Positions 8,356 through 18,316 of a stretch of 64,000 nt of DNA are shown here, piece by piece. Origin of the DNA: Actinobacteria bacterium OV320 (GTDB taxonomy: Bacteria > Actinomycetota > Actinomycetes > Streptomycetales > Streptomycetaceae); assembly GCA_001298545.1 (NCBI GenBank), contig LJCX01000030.1:1-64000 (forward strand), given 5' to 3'. The position numbers and the translations under genes were made by a program. Every line of letters starts with the position of its first letter. The first letter of the stretch is position 1. The notes below the pieces were generated by a model. The model searched no databases. It was not told the DNA's origin and saw only the letters and a list, made by a program, of their open reading frames with translations.

Positions 8356-10182
8356 TCAGCGACCCACGGCGTACCCCTGCATCCCGCGCGGGTTCGCGGC
8401 CGCGAGCAGGATCCCGGTCTCCGGGTCGCGGGCGACCGCGCACAGCCGGCCCTCGGACCACGGGTCGCCCAGGGTCACGTCATGGCCGCGCCGCCGCAGC
8501 TCCTCCACCACCCCGGCCGGCATCCGGGACTCCACGGTGACGCTGCCCGGCCGCATGCCGCGCGGGTAGAAGGAACCGGGGAAGGCGTCGTTGTGCCAGT
8601 TCGGGGCGTCGATCGCACCCTGGAGGTCGAGACCGCCGCGCACCCGCCCGCGCAGCGCGACGGCCAGCAGGAAGTGCAGCTGCCACTGGTCCTGCTGGTC
8701 GCCACCGGGTGTGCCGAACGCCAGCACCGGCACCCCGTCGCGCAGCGCGATCGAGGGGGTGAGCGTGGTGCGGGGGCGGCGGCCGGGCGTCAGCGTGTTC
8801 GGCAGACCCTCCTCCAGCCAGGTCATCTGGAGCCGGGTGCCGAGCGGGAAGCCCAGCTCGGGCACGACCGGGTTGGACTGCAGCCAGCCGCCGCTGGGCG
8901 TGGCGGCGACCATGTTGCCCCAGCGGTCGACGACGTCGAGGTGGCAGGTGTCGCCCCGGGTGGCCCCCTCGGCGCCCACCTCCGGTTCGCCCGGCACGGG
9001 GGACGTGGTGCGCTTGGCGACCGTCGGCTCGCCGGCGCCCATGGGGCTGAAGGCGGGGTCGTCGTTGGCGACCACGTACGCGTGCGTGCTCAGCCGCGGG
9101 CCACGGCCGCCGGGGCTGCCGGGCCGCAGCTCGTACGACGCCTTGTCGCCGATCAGCCGCCGCCGCTCCGCGTTGTAGCCGGCGGCGAGCAGCTCGCCCA
9201 GCGGGACCTCGGCCGCGTCGCCGTACCAGGCCTCACGGTCGGCCATGGCGAGCTTGCAGCCCTCGATCAGGAGATGGACGTAGTCGGCGGAGCCGTACGC
9301 GGGCAGCTCGGGCGGGAGCAGGGCGAGCTGCTGGAGGAGGGCCGGGCCCTGGCTCCAGGGGCCGGCCTTGCACACCGTCCAGCCGTTCCAGTCGTACGTC
9401 GCCGGCGCCTCGTAGGAGGCGGACCAGGCGGCGAGATCGGCGGCCGTGAGCGTGCCGGTGTGGCGCTCGCCACTGGTGTCCAGGGTGGGCCGGGCCGCCT
9501 GACGGACGAGGGCCTCGGCGACGAACCCGGTCCGCCACACCTCTCGCGCGGCCTCGATCCGCGCCTCCCGGTCGCCCGCCCCTGCGGTCTCGGCGAGCAG
9601 TCGCCTCCAGGTGCCGGCGAGGGCGGGGTTGCGCAGCAGCGCGCCCGGGCGCGGCGGCTTCCCGCCCGGCAGGTACACCTCCGCCGACGAGGTCCACTCC
9701 GTCTCGAAGAGCTCCCGTACGGTCTCGACGGTCGCGCCGACGTTCTCCACGGGCGCGTGCCCGTGTTCGGCGTACCCGATGGCGTACTGCAGCACCTCGT
9801 CCAGGGACTTGGTGCCGTGGTCGCGCAGGAGGAGCATCCAGGCGTCGAACGCGCCGGGCACGGCCGCGGCCAGCGGTCCGGTGCCGGGTACGAGGTCCAG
9901 GCCGAGTGCCCGGTAGAGGGCGACGGTCGCGCCCGCCGGCGCCACTCCCTGCCCGCACAGCACGCGCACCTCGTCGCCGGCCGGGGCGAGCAGGATGGGC
10001 ACCTCGCCCGCGGGCCCGTTGAGATGCGGTTCGACGACGTGCAGCACGAACGCCCCGGCCACGGCGGCGTCGTAGGCGTTGCCGCCGCCCTCGAGGACGG
10101 CCATCGCCGACTGCGAGGCCAGCCAGTGCGTGGACGACACCATGCCGAAGGTGCCCTGGAGGGTGGGGCGGGTGGTGAACAC
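8356..10182 (-). CDS. Gamma-glutamyltransferase family protein (no signal peptide)
   Basis: The 608-residue protein matches the Ntn-hydrolase gamma-glutamyltransferase fold. It starts with GTFGMVSSTHWLASQSAM, has GGNAYDAAVA near the N-terminus, and the autoprocessing site GDTCHLDVVDRWGNMV, where the Thr of DTCH would be the nucleophile after self-cleavage into large and small subunits. The usual second Thr (TTH) is Cys here. It has the late motif FGTPGGDQQDQW. No signal peptide is seen, in contrast to the second family member at 26470-28281, so it probably acts in the cytoplasm. The precise substrate (glutathione, gamma-Glu peptides or a related acyl compound) is not shown. Confidence 0.88.
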   Translation of the reverse strand: MFTTRPTLQGTFGMVSSTHWLASQSAMAVLEGGGNAYDAAVAGAFVLHVVEPHLNGPAGEVPILLAPAGDEVRVLCGQGVAPAGATVALYRALGLDLVPGTGPLAAAVPGAFDAWMLLLRDHGTKSLDEVLQYAIGYAEHGHAPVENVGATVETVRELFETEWTSSAEVYLPGGKPPRPGALLRNPALAGTWRRLLAETAGAGDREARIEAAREVWRTGFVAEALVRQAARPTLDTSGERHTGTLTAADLAAWSASYEAPATYDWNGWTVCKAGPWSQGPALLQQLALLPPELPAYGSADYVHLLIEGCKLAMADREAWYGDAAEVPLGELLAAGYNAERRRLIGDKASYELRPGSPGGRGPRLSTHAYVVANDDPAFSPMGAGEPTVAKRTTSPVPGEPEVGAEGATRGDTCHLDVVDRWGNMVAATPSGGWLQSNPVVPELGFPLGTRLQMTWLEEGLPNTLTPGRRPRTTLTPSIALRDGVPVLAFGTPGGDQQDQWQLHFLLAVALRGRVRGGLDLQGAIDAPNWHNDAFPGSFYPRGMRPGSVTVESRMPAGVVEELRRRGHDVTLGDPWSEGRLCAVARDPETGILLAAANPRGMQGYAVGR

Positions 10183-10258
10183 GGGGGCTCCTCACTGCGC
10201 TGCGGCCGTTCCCGGGATCGTACGTACCCACCCGCCGGGCACCCGCACCCGTCCCTTG

Positions 10259-10336
10259 CCCCATGAAGAGGCCCGACGATGAGGCCCCATGAAGAGGCCG
10301 CGTGAGGAAGCCGCGTGAGGAAGCCGCGTGAGGAAG
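10259..10336. repeat. 13-bp degenerate minisatellite array A
   Basis: Six consecutive 13-bp units, two of the form CCCCATGAAGAGG, one CCCGACGATGAGG and three identical CCGCGTGAGGAAG, run without interruption. A seventh weaker unit (10337-10349) may follow. The array occupies part of the 445-bp gene-free stretch between the gamma-glutamyltransferase start and the lipoprotein gene. Confidence 0.85.
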
Positions 10337-10411
10337 CCCCACAAAGTGGGCGTGCAAAGGGGCAGTACAAAGGGGGGCGTGCAAGACCGCCGTAGGAGAC
10401 GGCCACGAGGA

Positions 10412-10476
10412 CGTGTCGCATGAGGGTGTCGCCCGAAGGCGTCCCGTGAAGGCGTCTCGTGAAGATGTCTCATGAA
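10412..10476. repeat. 13-bp degenerate minisatellite array B
   Basis: Five consecutive 13-bp units of general form GGCGTCTCGTGAA lie 60-70 bp beyond array A and share its 13-bp period. The rest of 10183-10627 holds no gene that I can support. Confidence 0.8.
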
Positions 10477-10627
10477 GGGCCGTGATGTCCCGGTTGGGCC
10501 GGGCCCCTTCGTCACCGCGCAGCCACGGAGCGAGTTCACACTTCCGCCCCACAGGGAGTCATGTGACACTGGCGTCCACTGTCCGCACTGCGGACCCCGT
10601 CCGCACCGTCCCCCACGAAAGTGCGCC

Positions 10628-11296
10628 GTGCGCTCACTCCCACTGCCGCTCGCCCTCACCGCGCGCCTGACCCCCGTGGTCGTGCTCGCCTGCGCGGGCT
10701 GGGCGATGTCGTCCGGCCCGCTCACCGAAAAGCAGGACACCGCGGCCAAGGACACGCAGAAGACCCAGTCCGAGAAGGCGTCCGGCCCCTCCTCCACGGC
10801 CGTGTCCAAGACGTACGCCGCCGCGCCCGCCCCGTGCACCAGCATCGCCGCGAAGACGGTCACCGCACTCGTGCCGGGCGCCAAGACGGCGGGCAAGGAG
10901 ATCCCCTCCACGGACACCGATCTGCGCCGGACCTGCTCCTGGAACGCGCTCAAGGGCTACGACTACCGGTGGCTCGACGTCTCCTTCGAGATCACGGAGT
11001 CGGACGACGCGGCGCAGACGTCGTACAAGGAGCGGACCGGCGAGAAGAGCGGCGGCGGCGCGGTCCCGGGGCTCGGCAACGAGGCCTACTCGGTGGTGAA
11101 CCTCACGACCGAGGACAAGCAGCAGACCCGTGAGGGCGTCGTCATCGCCCGGGTGTCCAACGCGCTGGTGATCGTCAACTACAACGGCAGCGACTTCGAG
11201 ACGAAGAAGGCGCCCAGCACCGACGAGATCAACAAGGGTGCGATCAAGGCCGCGAAGGAAGTGGTGGCCGCCCTGTCGAACGGCCAGAAGAGCTGA
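10628..11296 (+). CDS. Putative secreted lipoprotein, DUF3558-like
   Basis: The 222-residue protein starts with a short basic-hydrophobic leader (RSLPLPLALTARLTPVVVLAC) whose VLAC could be a lipobox, then an Ala/Thr/Lys-rich linker and a globular domain with two Cys residues (APCTSIAAKTV and RRTCSWNAL) that probably form a disulfide. The pattern of a paired-Cys domain after a lipobox resembles the DUF3558 lipoproteins of actinomycetes; I am not sure of that assignment. The GTG at 10628 is chosen because it places the leader at the N-terminus; the ribosome-binding site is weak. Function is unknown. It ends at a shared bidirectional terminator. Confidence 0.7.
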   Translation: MRSLPLPLALTARLTPVVVLACAGWAMSSGPLTEKQDTAAKDTQKTQSEKASGPSSTAVSKTYAAAPAPCTSIAAKTVTALVPGAKTAGKEIPSTDTDLRRTCSWNALKGYDYRWLDVSFEITESDDAAQTSYKERTGEKSGGGAVPGLGNEAYSVVNLTTEDKQQTREGVVIARVSNALVIVNYNGSDFETKKAPSTDEINKGAIKAAKEVVAALSNGQKS

Positions 11297-11333
11297 GCGC
11301 TCCCGCCGCGCACCGCACGGACCGGGACACGCC

Positions 11334-11367
11334 ACGGCCGGAAGAGCGCACTCGCTCCTCCGGCCGT
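11334..11367. terminator. Bidirectional hairpin terminator
   Basis: Arms ACGGCCGGA and TCCGGCCGT enclose an inner GAGCG/CGCTC stem with a CACT loop, giving a hairpin of about 14 bp with one mismatch. It lies between the convergent lipoprotein and NCS1 transporter genes and can serve both. Confidence 0.8.
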
Positions 11368-11381
11368 TCTCGCGCCACACG

Positions 11382-12920
<1,539 letters not shown>

Positions 12921-12973
12921 GGGCAGGCCAATCAAACGAGGGGCGGATCCGGAAAGGCCGTGCGGGCTCCGGC

Positions 12974-13001
12974 CCCCTCCTCCGGGACGTCGGAGGAGGG
13001 G
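12974..13001 (-). terminator. Hairpin between LLM and permease genes
   Basis: A perfect 11-bp stem (CCCCTCCTCCG and complement) has a 6-nt loop. It lies in the 200-bp gap after the LLM gene stop and before the permease start, and could terminate or attenuate read-through transcription. Confidence 0.7.
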
Positions 13002-13120
13002 AGAACTGGAGTGGGGGGATGGGGAGTTGAGCGGTTTCTACGGTTTGCGGTTCGGCGCCGCCGTACGGCGCTCCGTGCGTCTCGCGACGGTCGGTGCACC
13101 GTACGGCGGTCGGCGCGCGG

Positions 13121-14140
13121 TCAGCCGTTGACGGCCGGGATCACCCTCGCCCCGTAGGCGTCGATGGTGGCCTCCTGGGCGTCGTGCATGTCGTAGACGG
13201 CAAACTGGTCCACGCCCAGTGCGCGCAGCGCCTCGAGCTTCTCGATGTGCTTCTCGACCGGTCCGACGATGCAGAACCGGTCGACGATCTCGTCGGGCAC
13301 GAACGCGGTGTCGGGATTGTCGGCCCGCCCGTGGTGCGAGTAGTCGTACCCCTCACGGGACTTGATGTAGTCGGTCAGTTCGTCCGGTACGGCGGCGGAG
13401 TGCTCGCCGTACTTGGACACGAGGTCGGCGACGTGGTTGCCGACCATCCCGCCGAACCAGCGGCACTGCTCACGCGCGTGGGCGAGCGCCTCGGGCGAGT
13501 CGTCCTCGGTGACGTACGCCGGGGCGGCGACGCAGATCTTCACCTCGGCGGGGTCACGGCCGGCGGCGACTGCCGCGGCCTTGACGGCCTTCACCATGTA
13601 CTCGGTGAGGTAGAGGTCGGCGAGCTGGAGGATGAAGCCGTCGGCCTCCTCGCCGGTCATCTTCAGCGCCTTGGGGCCGTACGCGGCCATCCATACGGGG
13701 AGCCGGGCGTCCTCCTTGATCCACGGGAACTTGACGACCGTGCCGCCGAGGTCCGCCTCCTGGCCCGAGCCGAGCGCCCTGATGACCTTCATGGCCGCAC
13801 TGATCCGGGCGAGGGTGTTCGGGGCACGGCCCGCGACGCGCATCGCGGAGTCGCCGCGGCCGATGCCGCACACGGTGCGGTTGCCGAACATGTCGTTGAG
13901 GGTGGCGAAGGTGGAGGCGGTGACCTCCCAGGTGCGGGTGCCCGGGTTGGTCACCATCGGGCCCACCGTCAGCCTGCTGGTGTTCGCCAGGATCTGGCTG
14001 TAGATCACAAACGGTTCCTGCCAGAGCACGGCGGAGTCGAAGGTCCAGCCGTAGGTGAAGCCGTTGCCCTCGGCGCGCTTCATCAGCTCGACGACCTTCG
14101 AGGCCGGCGGGTCGGTCTGCAGGACGAGTCCGAAGTCCAT
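13121..14140 (-). CDS. LLM-class F420-type oxidoreductase
   Basis: The 339-residue protein has the luciferase-like (LLM) TIM-barrel layout: an N-terminal MDFGLVLQTDPPASKVVEL strand-helix, TVGPMVTNPGTR, the GIGRGDSAMR loop and VWMAAYGPKAL with a downstream C-terminal helix bundle. This looks like the F420-dependent sub-branch rather than FMN-dependent two-component monooxygenases, but cofactor choice is inferred. It is 11 bp downstream of the hydantoinase gene and so surely co-transcribed and probably acts on the same substrates. It occupies the position where a dihydropyrimidine dehydrogenase would be expected. The luciferase-fold uracil monooxygenase RutA is a known precedent for this fold acting on pyrimidines. 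Confidence 0.85.
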   Translation of the reverse strand: MDFGLVLQTDPPASKVVELMKRAEGNGFTYGWTFDSAVLWQEPFVIYSQILANTSRLTVGPMVTNPGTRTWEVTASTFATLNDMFGNRTVCGIGRGDSAMRVAGRAPNTLARISAAMKVIRALGSGQEADLGGTVVKFPWIKEDARLPVWMAAYGPKALKMTGEEADGFILQLADLYLTEYMVKAVKAAAVAAGRDPAEVKICVAAPAYVTEDDSPEALAHAREQCRWFGGMVGNHVADLVSKYGEHSAAVPDELTDYIKSREGYDYSHHGRADNPDTAFVPDEIVDRFCIVGPVEKHIEKLEALRALGVDQFAVYDMHDAQEATIDAYGARVIPAVNG

Positions 14141-14151
14141 GTGCGCTGCTC

Positions 14152-15555
14152 CTAGTTGAGGTACTGACAGGTGGAGCGCGGGGTGTAGGCGCCGTGTCCG
14201 GCGTGTCCGGTGTACTCCCGCTCGGTGATGACGAGTTCGCCCCGCGACAGGACCGTCTCGACGCGGCCGGTGAGCCGCTTGCCCTCGTACGCCGAGTAGT
14301 CGACGTTCATGTGGTGCGTGTCCGCGGAGATGATCTGCTCGGCGTGCGGGTCGTAGATCACGACGTCGGCGTCGGCGCCCGGGGCGATGGTGCCCTTCTT
14401 CGGGTACATGCCGAACATGCGGGCCGGGGTGGCGCAGGCGATCTCGATCCAGCGGCGGCGGCTGATGTGCCCGTCGACGACGGCCTGGTGCAGCAGGTCC
14501 ATCCGGTTCTCGACTCCCGGCAGACCATTGGGGATCTTCGAGAAGTCGCCCCGGCCGAGCTCCTTCTGGCCCACGAAGCAGAAGGGGCAGTGGTCGGTGG
14601 AGACGACCTGGAGGTCGTTGGTCCGCAGGCCCTGCCACAGCTTGGCCTGGTGCTCCTTGGGCCGCAGCGGGGTCGAGCACACGTACTTCGAGCCCTCGAA
14701 GTCGGGTTCCGCGAGGTTGTCCGTCGACAGGAACAGGTACTGGGGGCAGGTCTCGCCGAAGACGTTGAGCCCCTCGTCGCGCGCCCGGGCCAGTTCCGCA
14801 ACCGCTTCCATCGCCGATACATGCACCACGTACAGCGGAGCACCCGCGACCTGCGCGAGTTTGATGGCGCGGTGGGTGGCCTCGGCCTCGAGGAGGGCCT
14901 TGCGGACCTCGCCGTGGTACCTCGGATCGGTCTCGCCGCGGGCCAGCGCCTGCTCGACCAGGACGTCGATGGCGATACCGTTTTCCGCGTGCATCATGAT
15001 CAGTCCGCCGTTCTCGGCGGAGCGCTGCATGGCACGCAGGATCTGACCGTCGTCGCTGTAGAAGACGCCGGGGTAGGCCATGAACTGCTTGAAGGAGGTG
15101 ACGCCCTCCTCCACCAGCAGGTCCATCTCCTTCAGCGTGTCCTGGTTCACGTCGGAGACGATCATGTGGAAGCCGTAGTCGATGGCGCAGTTGCCCTCGG
15201 CCTTCGCGTGCCAGGCGTCGAGCCCGTCGCGCAGGCTGCGTCCGACGCTCTGCACGGCGAAGTCGACGATGGTCGTCGTGCCGCCCCAGGCGGCCGCCCG
15301 GGTGCCGGTCTCGAAGGTGTCGGAGGCGAAGGTGCCGCCGAACGGCAGCTCCATGTGGGTGTGGACGTCGACTCCGCCCGGGATCACGTACTTCCCGGTG
15401 GCGTCGATGACCCTCTCGGCGGTCCAGGCCTCGGCGGCCGTGGTGCCGGAGGCGGCGAGGGCGGCGATACGGCCGTCCTCGATCAGGACGTCGGCGTGGA
15501 TCTCGTCGGACGCGGTGACGACGAGGCCGCCGCGGATGACGGTACGGGTGCTCAT
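14152..15555 (-). CDS. hydA: Dihydropyrimidinase / D-hydantoinase
   Basis: The 467-residue cyclic amidohydrolase opens the ring of dihydropyrimidines or 5-substituted hydantoins to give N-carbamoyl amino acids. The binuclear metal site is complete: GGVDVHTHME (H65, H67), the lysine to be carbamylated in TSFKQFMAY (K156), MMHAENG, VVHVSA and the catalytic Asp of STDHCPF. The length is normal for the family. The ATG at 15555 gives the standard N-terminal beta-sandwich. Downstream (11 bp) is the LLM oxidoreductase; upstream is a hairpin and an N-carbamoyl hydrolase that would take its product. Motifs cannot separate dihydropyrimidinase from D-hydantoinase; allantoinase is unlikely because a better one is present at 56145-57482. 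Confidence 0.92.
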   Translation of the reverse strand: MSTRTVIRGGLVVTASDEIHADVLIEDGRIAALAASGTTAAEAWTAERVIDATGKYVIPGGVDVHTHMELPFGGTFASDTFETGTRAAAWGGTTTIVDFAVQSVGRSLRDGLDAWHAKAEGNCAIDYGFHMIVSDVNQDTLKEMDLLVEEGVTSFKQFMAYPGVFYSDDGQILRAMQRSAENGGLIMMHAENGIAIDVLVEQALARGETDPRYHGEVRKALLEAEATHRAIKLAQVAGAPLYVVHVSAMEAVAELARARDEGLNVFGETCPQYLFLSTDNLAEPDFEGSKYVCSTPLRPKEHQAKLWQGLRTNDLQVVSTDHCPFCFVGQKELGRGDFSKIPNGLPGVENRMDLLHQAVVDGHISRRRWIEIACATPARMFGMYPKKGTIAPGADADVVIYDPHAEQIISADTHHMNVDYSAYEGKRLTGRVETVLSRGELVITEREYTGHAGHGAYTPRSTCQYLN

Positions 15556-15642
15556 GCGTGGACGCTCCGCTGGGTTGTGGTCGTGGCGTGCGGGTCGTTC
15601 GAGGCCGGTCGCGCCCCGCGGCGGAGCCGCACACGGACGCCG

Positions 15643-15669
15643 CCCCGCGCCCCGGAAGGGGACGCGGGG
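15643..15669 (-). terminator. GC-rich hairpin before hydantoinase gene
   Basis: Arms CCCCGCGCCCC and GGGG-A-CGCGGGG (one bulged A) enclose a GGAA tetraloop. It lies immediately after the stop of the first N-carbamoyl hydrolase and about 90 bp before the hydantoinase start, so it probably reduces read-through. Confidence 0.7.
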
Positions 15670-15679
15670 GCCTCGGGTC

Positions 15680-16522
15680 TTACGGTGCGGTCAGCGGGCC
15701 GTAGGCCTCCGGGCGACGGTCCCGGTAGAACTGCCAGCGGTCGCGGACCTCGCGCAGCTTGGCCATGTCGAGGTCGCGGACGACGAGTTCGCTCTCCTTG
15801 TCGCTCGCCACCTCGCCGACGAACTGGGCCTCCGGGTCCACGAAGTACGAGGTCCCGTAGAAGTCGTTGTCGCCGAGTTCCTCGACGCCGACCCGGTTGA
15901 TCGCGCCGACGAAGTACTCGTTGGCGACGGCGGCCGCAGGCTGCTCCAGCTGCCACAGGTACGCGGACAGACCACGCGAGGTCGCCGACGGGTTGAAGAC
16001 GATCTCGGCGCCCTCCAGCCCCAGCGCGCGCCAGCCCTCCGGGAAGTGGCGGTCGTAGCAGATGTAGACGCCCACCTTGCCGACGGCCGTCTCGAAGACG
16101 GGCCAGCCCACGTTCCCGGGGCGGAAGTAGAACTTCTCCCAGAAACCCTTTACCTGCGGGATGTGGTGCTTGCGGTACTTGCCGAGGTACGAGCCGTCCG
16201 CGTCGATCACGGCGGCGGTGTTGTAGAGGACGCCCGGCTGCTCCTCCTCGTACATCGGCAGCACCAGGACGATGCCGTGCTCCTTGGCGAGCGCCTGGAA
16301 ACGCTTGACGATCGGGCCGTCGGGGATCTGCTCGGCGTACTCGTAGAACTGCGGGTCCTGGACCTGGCAGAAGTACGGTCCGTAGAACAGCTCCTGGAAA
16401 CACAGGACCTGAGCACCCTGCGCGGCCGCGTCGCGGACCGCCTGCTCGTGGACCTGGATCATCGATTCCTTGTCGCCGGTCCAGGCCGTCTGGAAGACGG
16501 CGGCACGGATCACTCTGCTCAT
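15680..16522 (-). CDS. Nitrilase-superfamily beta-ureidopropionase / N-carbamoyl hydrolase, copy 1
   Basis: The 280-residue enzyme has the full nitrilase triad: E44 in CFQE, K118 in LGKYRKHHIP and C155 in YICYDRHFPE. The wider sequence, notably GFWEKFYFRPGN and WQLEQPAAAVANEY, is that of the beta-ureidopropionase (N-carbamoyl-beta-alanine amidohydrolase) branch, which releases beta-amino acid, CO2 and NH3 from the hydantoinase product. A copy with the same length and catalytic positions lies at 19597-20439. The start ATG has GGAGG 6 nt upstream. The 181-bp gap upstream holds a TAGGCT -10-like element and a pair of direct repeats, suggesting its own promoter. Confidence 0.9.
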   Translation of the reverse strand: MSRVIRAAVFQTAWTGDKESMIQVHEQAVRDAAAQGAQVLCFQELFYGPYFCQVQDPQFYEYAEQIPDGPIVKRFQALAKEHGIVLVLPMYEEEQPGVLYNTAAVIDADGSYLGKYRKHHIPQVKGFWEKFYFRPGNVGWPVFETAVGKVGVYICYDRHFPEGWRALGLEGAEIVFNPSATSRGLSAYLWQLEQPAAAVANEYFVGAINRVGVEELGDNDFYGTSYFVDPEAQFVGEVASDKESELVVRDLDMAKLREVRDRWQFYRDRRPEAYGPLTAP

Positions 16523-16639
16523 CGGGACCTCCGGTCGCTCGGTGTACGAGGAGCCTAGGAAGCCGGCGAGCCTGCTTTGAGTTGCACGGTGTCACGCCTG
16601 CGTGCGTCCGGCGTGCCACCGTGTCACGTCTTTCCGGAC

Positions 16640-16679
16640 CCATGTTTCACCACCGTTTTCCCTGGTCGTTCCATGTTTC
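16640..16679. promoter_or_regulatory. Direct repeat CCATGTTTC, 31 bp apart
   Basis: Two exact copies of CCATGTTTC (16640-16648 and 16671-16679) lie three helical turns apart between the pucR stop and the first N-carbamoyl hydrolase start. This spacing suits a dimeric activator such as PucR, but assignment is a guess. Confidence 0.4.
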
Positions 16680-16703
16680 CTGGCTGTTGCCGGCCGTCTG
16701 CGG

Positions 16704-18287
16704 TCAGCCCTGTTGCGCGTCGTGCGCGAGCAGCGCGATGTGCACCGAGGCGGCCTGTTCGAAGTCGTCGAGGTCCACGCCCAGCCGTCCCTCTATCGCC
16801 TCCAGCCGGCGGTACAGCGCGGGCCGCGAGACGTGGTGGAGCTGGGCGGTGCGGGACTTGTTGCGGCCGGTGGCCAGGTACGTCCGCAGGACGGCGAGCA
16901 GGTCGTCCCCGGCCGCGCACAGCAGCCCGTCCAGCTCCCGCTCGGCGAAGGACTGCACACGCGGGTCGTCCCGCAGCAGCCGGACCAGGCCGCGCAGATG
17001 GACGTCCTTGAGGCGGACGACGGCCGGGAGGTCGAGGGCGGCCGAGGAGTCGGCCACGGCGTCCGCGACATGCTGGGCCTCGCGCAGCCCGGCGGACACG
17101 TCGTCCCAGACGATGCGCGGGGCGGCCGCCGCGACGACCGTACGGCTCTCCCCCGACTCGGTCCGCAGCCGGGCGGCGAAGTGCGCGGTGAGCGCCTGGG
17201 CGTCCTGGTCGCGGGCCAGGCTGAGCAGCACGGCGGTGGCCCCGTCGGCAAGCTCGGCGACCAGCCCGGGCATGCCCAACAGGCGGAGCATGCGCTCCAG
17301 TTGGGCGGGGTCGCCGTCACGCACGACCAGGGGGACGAAGGTGCGCCGGTTGACGGGGAGCCCGGCCGCCCGGGCCCGGGGCAGCAGTTGCCGGGCGGGC
17401 ACGACCCCGGAGACCAGGTCGGTGAGCAGGCTCTGCGCGGACTGCTCCTCCCAGGTGTGGGCGGAGGTGCCGCCGAGCATGCGGTGCAGGACGAGTGCCT
17501 CGGCGGCCCGGTCGGCGAGGAGCCGTCCGCCGGCGGTGTCGCCGCGGTGGCCGCAGAGCATGATCTGTCCCCACCGCTCGCCGCGTCCGCCCAGCTCGGC
17601 GCGGATCCAGCCGTCGCCCTCGCTGCCGCCGGCCTGGCGGGCGATGCGCTCCCAGTCCCGCAGCACGTCGTCGACCGCCGACCGCTCCCCCGCCGTCGCC
17701 AGCACCCGGTGGGCGAGGTTGGTGACGACCACGGGACAGGCGGCGTGCTGGGCGACCTCGTCGAGCAGCAGCTGAAGCGGTGCGCCCGCGGTGATCAGAG
17801 AGGTGAGGGCGGTCCGTACGGCCTCCGACAGGCTGACGGCGGCGAACTTCCGCTGGACCAGCCGGGACTGGACCACCTCCGTCAACTCGGCGAAGGGGAA
17901 GGGCCGGTGGAGCACGACCATCGGGAGCCCGCACCGCTCGGCGGCGCGCCGCATCACGTCCGGCGCGGCGGGGAAGGCCCGTCCCAGTCCCAGCACCACG
18001 GCGGCGGCCTCGGCGCGGTGCAGGGACTGGATGTACTCGGTCTGCGCGTTCTCGTCGCCGGCGAGCAGCACTCCGGTGGTGAGGACCATCTCCCCGCCGC
18101 TGAGCATCACACCGACGTCCGCGGCCTCGGCGACGTGCACCCAGCGCACCGGCCGGTCGAGCTGGCCCGCGCCGGCCACCACCTCGGGTTCCCCGGCCAG
18201 CACCCTTTCCAGGGCCAGGACCTGACGGACCGACAGGGCGGGTTCCAGGGGCTCTACGGGCCCCCAGGGCTCCAGGGTGATGGTCAT
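16704..18287 (-). CDS. pucR: PucR-family transcriptional regulator
   Basis: The 527-residue regulator has an N-terminal PucR domain (about residues 17-140, with VRWVHVAE and the GGEMVLTTG loop), a GGDEF-like middle region, and a C-terminal PucR-type helix-turn-helix (NKSRTAQLHHVSRPALYRRL, about residues 470-490). PucR proteins control purine, ureide and pyrimidine catabolism in Bacillus and actinomycetes. It lies 29 bp downstream of the aminotransferase gene and 181 bp upstream of the first N-carbamoyl hydrolase, in the middle of the catabolic locus, so it most likely controls that locus. Candidate sites are the palindrome at 20468-20498 and the repeats at 16640-16679. Confidence 0.9.
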   Translation of the reverse strand: MTITLEPWGPVEPLEPALSVRQVLALERVLAGEPEVVAGAGQLDRPVRWVHVAEAADVGVMLSGGEMVLTTGVLLAGDENAQTEYIQSLHRAEAAAVVLGLGRAFPAAPDVMRRAAERCGLPMVVLHRPFPFAELTEVVQSRLVQRKFAAVSLSEAVRTALTSLITAGAPLQLLLDEVAQHAACPVVVTNLAHRVLATAGERSAVDDVLRDWERIARQAGGSEGDGWIRAELGGRGERWGQIMLCGHRGDTAGGRLLADRAAEALVLHRMLGGTSAHTWEEQSAQSLLTDLVSGVVPARQLLPRARAAGLPVNRRTFVPLVVRDGDPAQLERMLRLLGMPGLVAELADGATAVLLSLARDQDAQALTAHFAARLRTESGESRTVVAAAAPRIVWDDVSAGLREAQHVADAVADSSAALDLPAVVRLKDVHLRGLVRLLRDDPRVQSFAERELDGLLCAAGDDLLAVLRTYLATGRNKSRTAQLHHVSRPALYRRLEAIEGRLGVDLDDFEQAASVHIALLAHDAQQG

Positions 18288-18316
18288 GGTGTCGTGTTCC
18301 CTTGCTCAGGCCTGCG

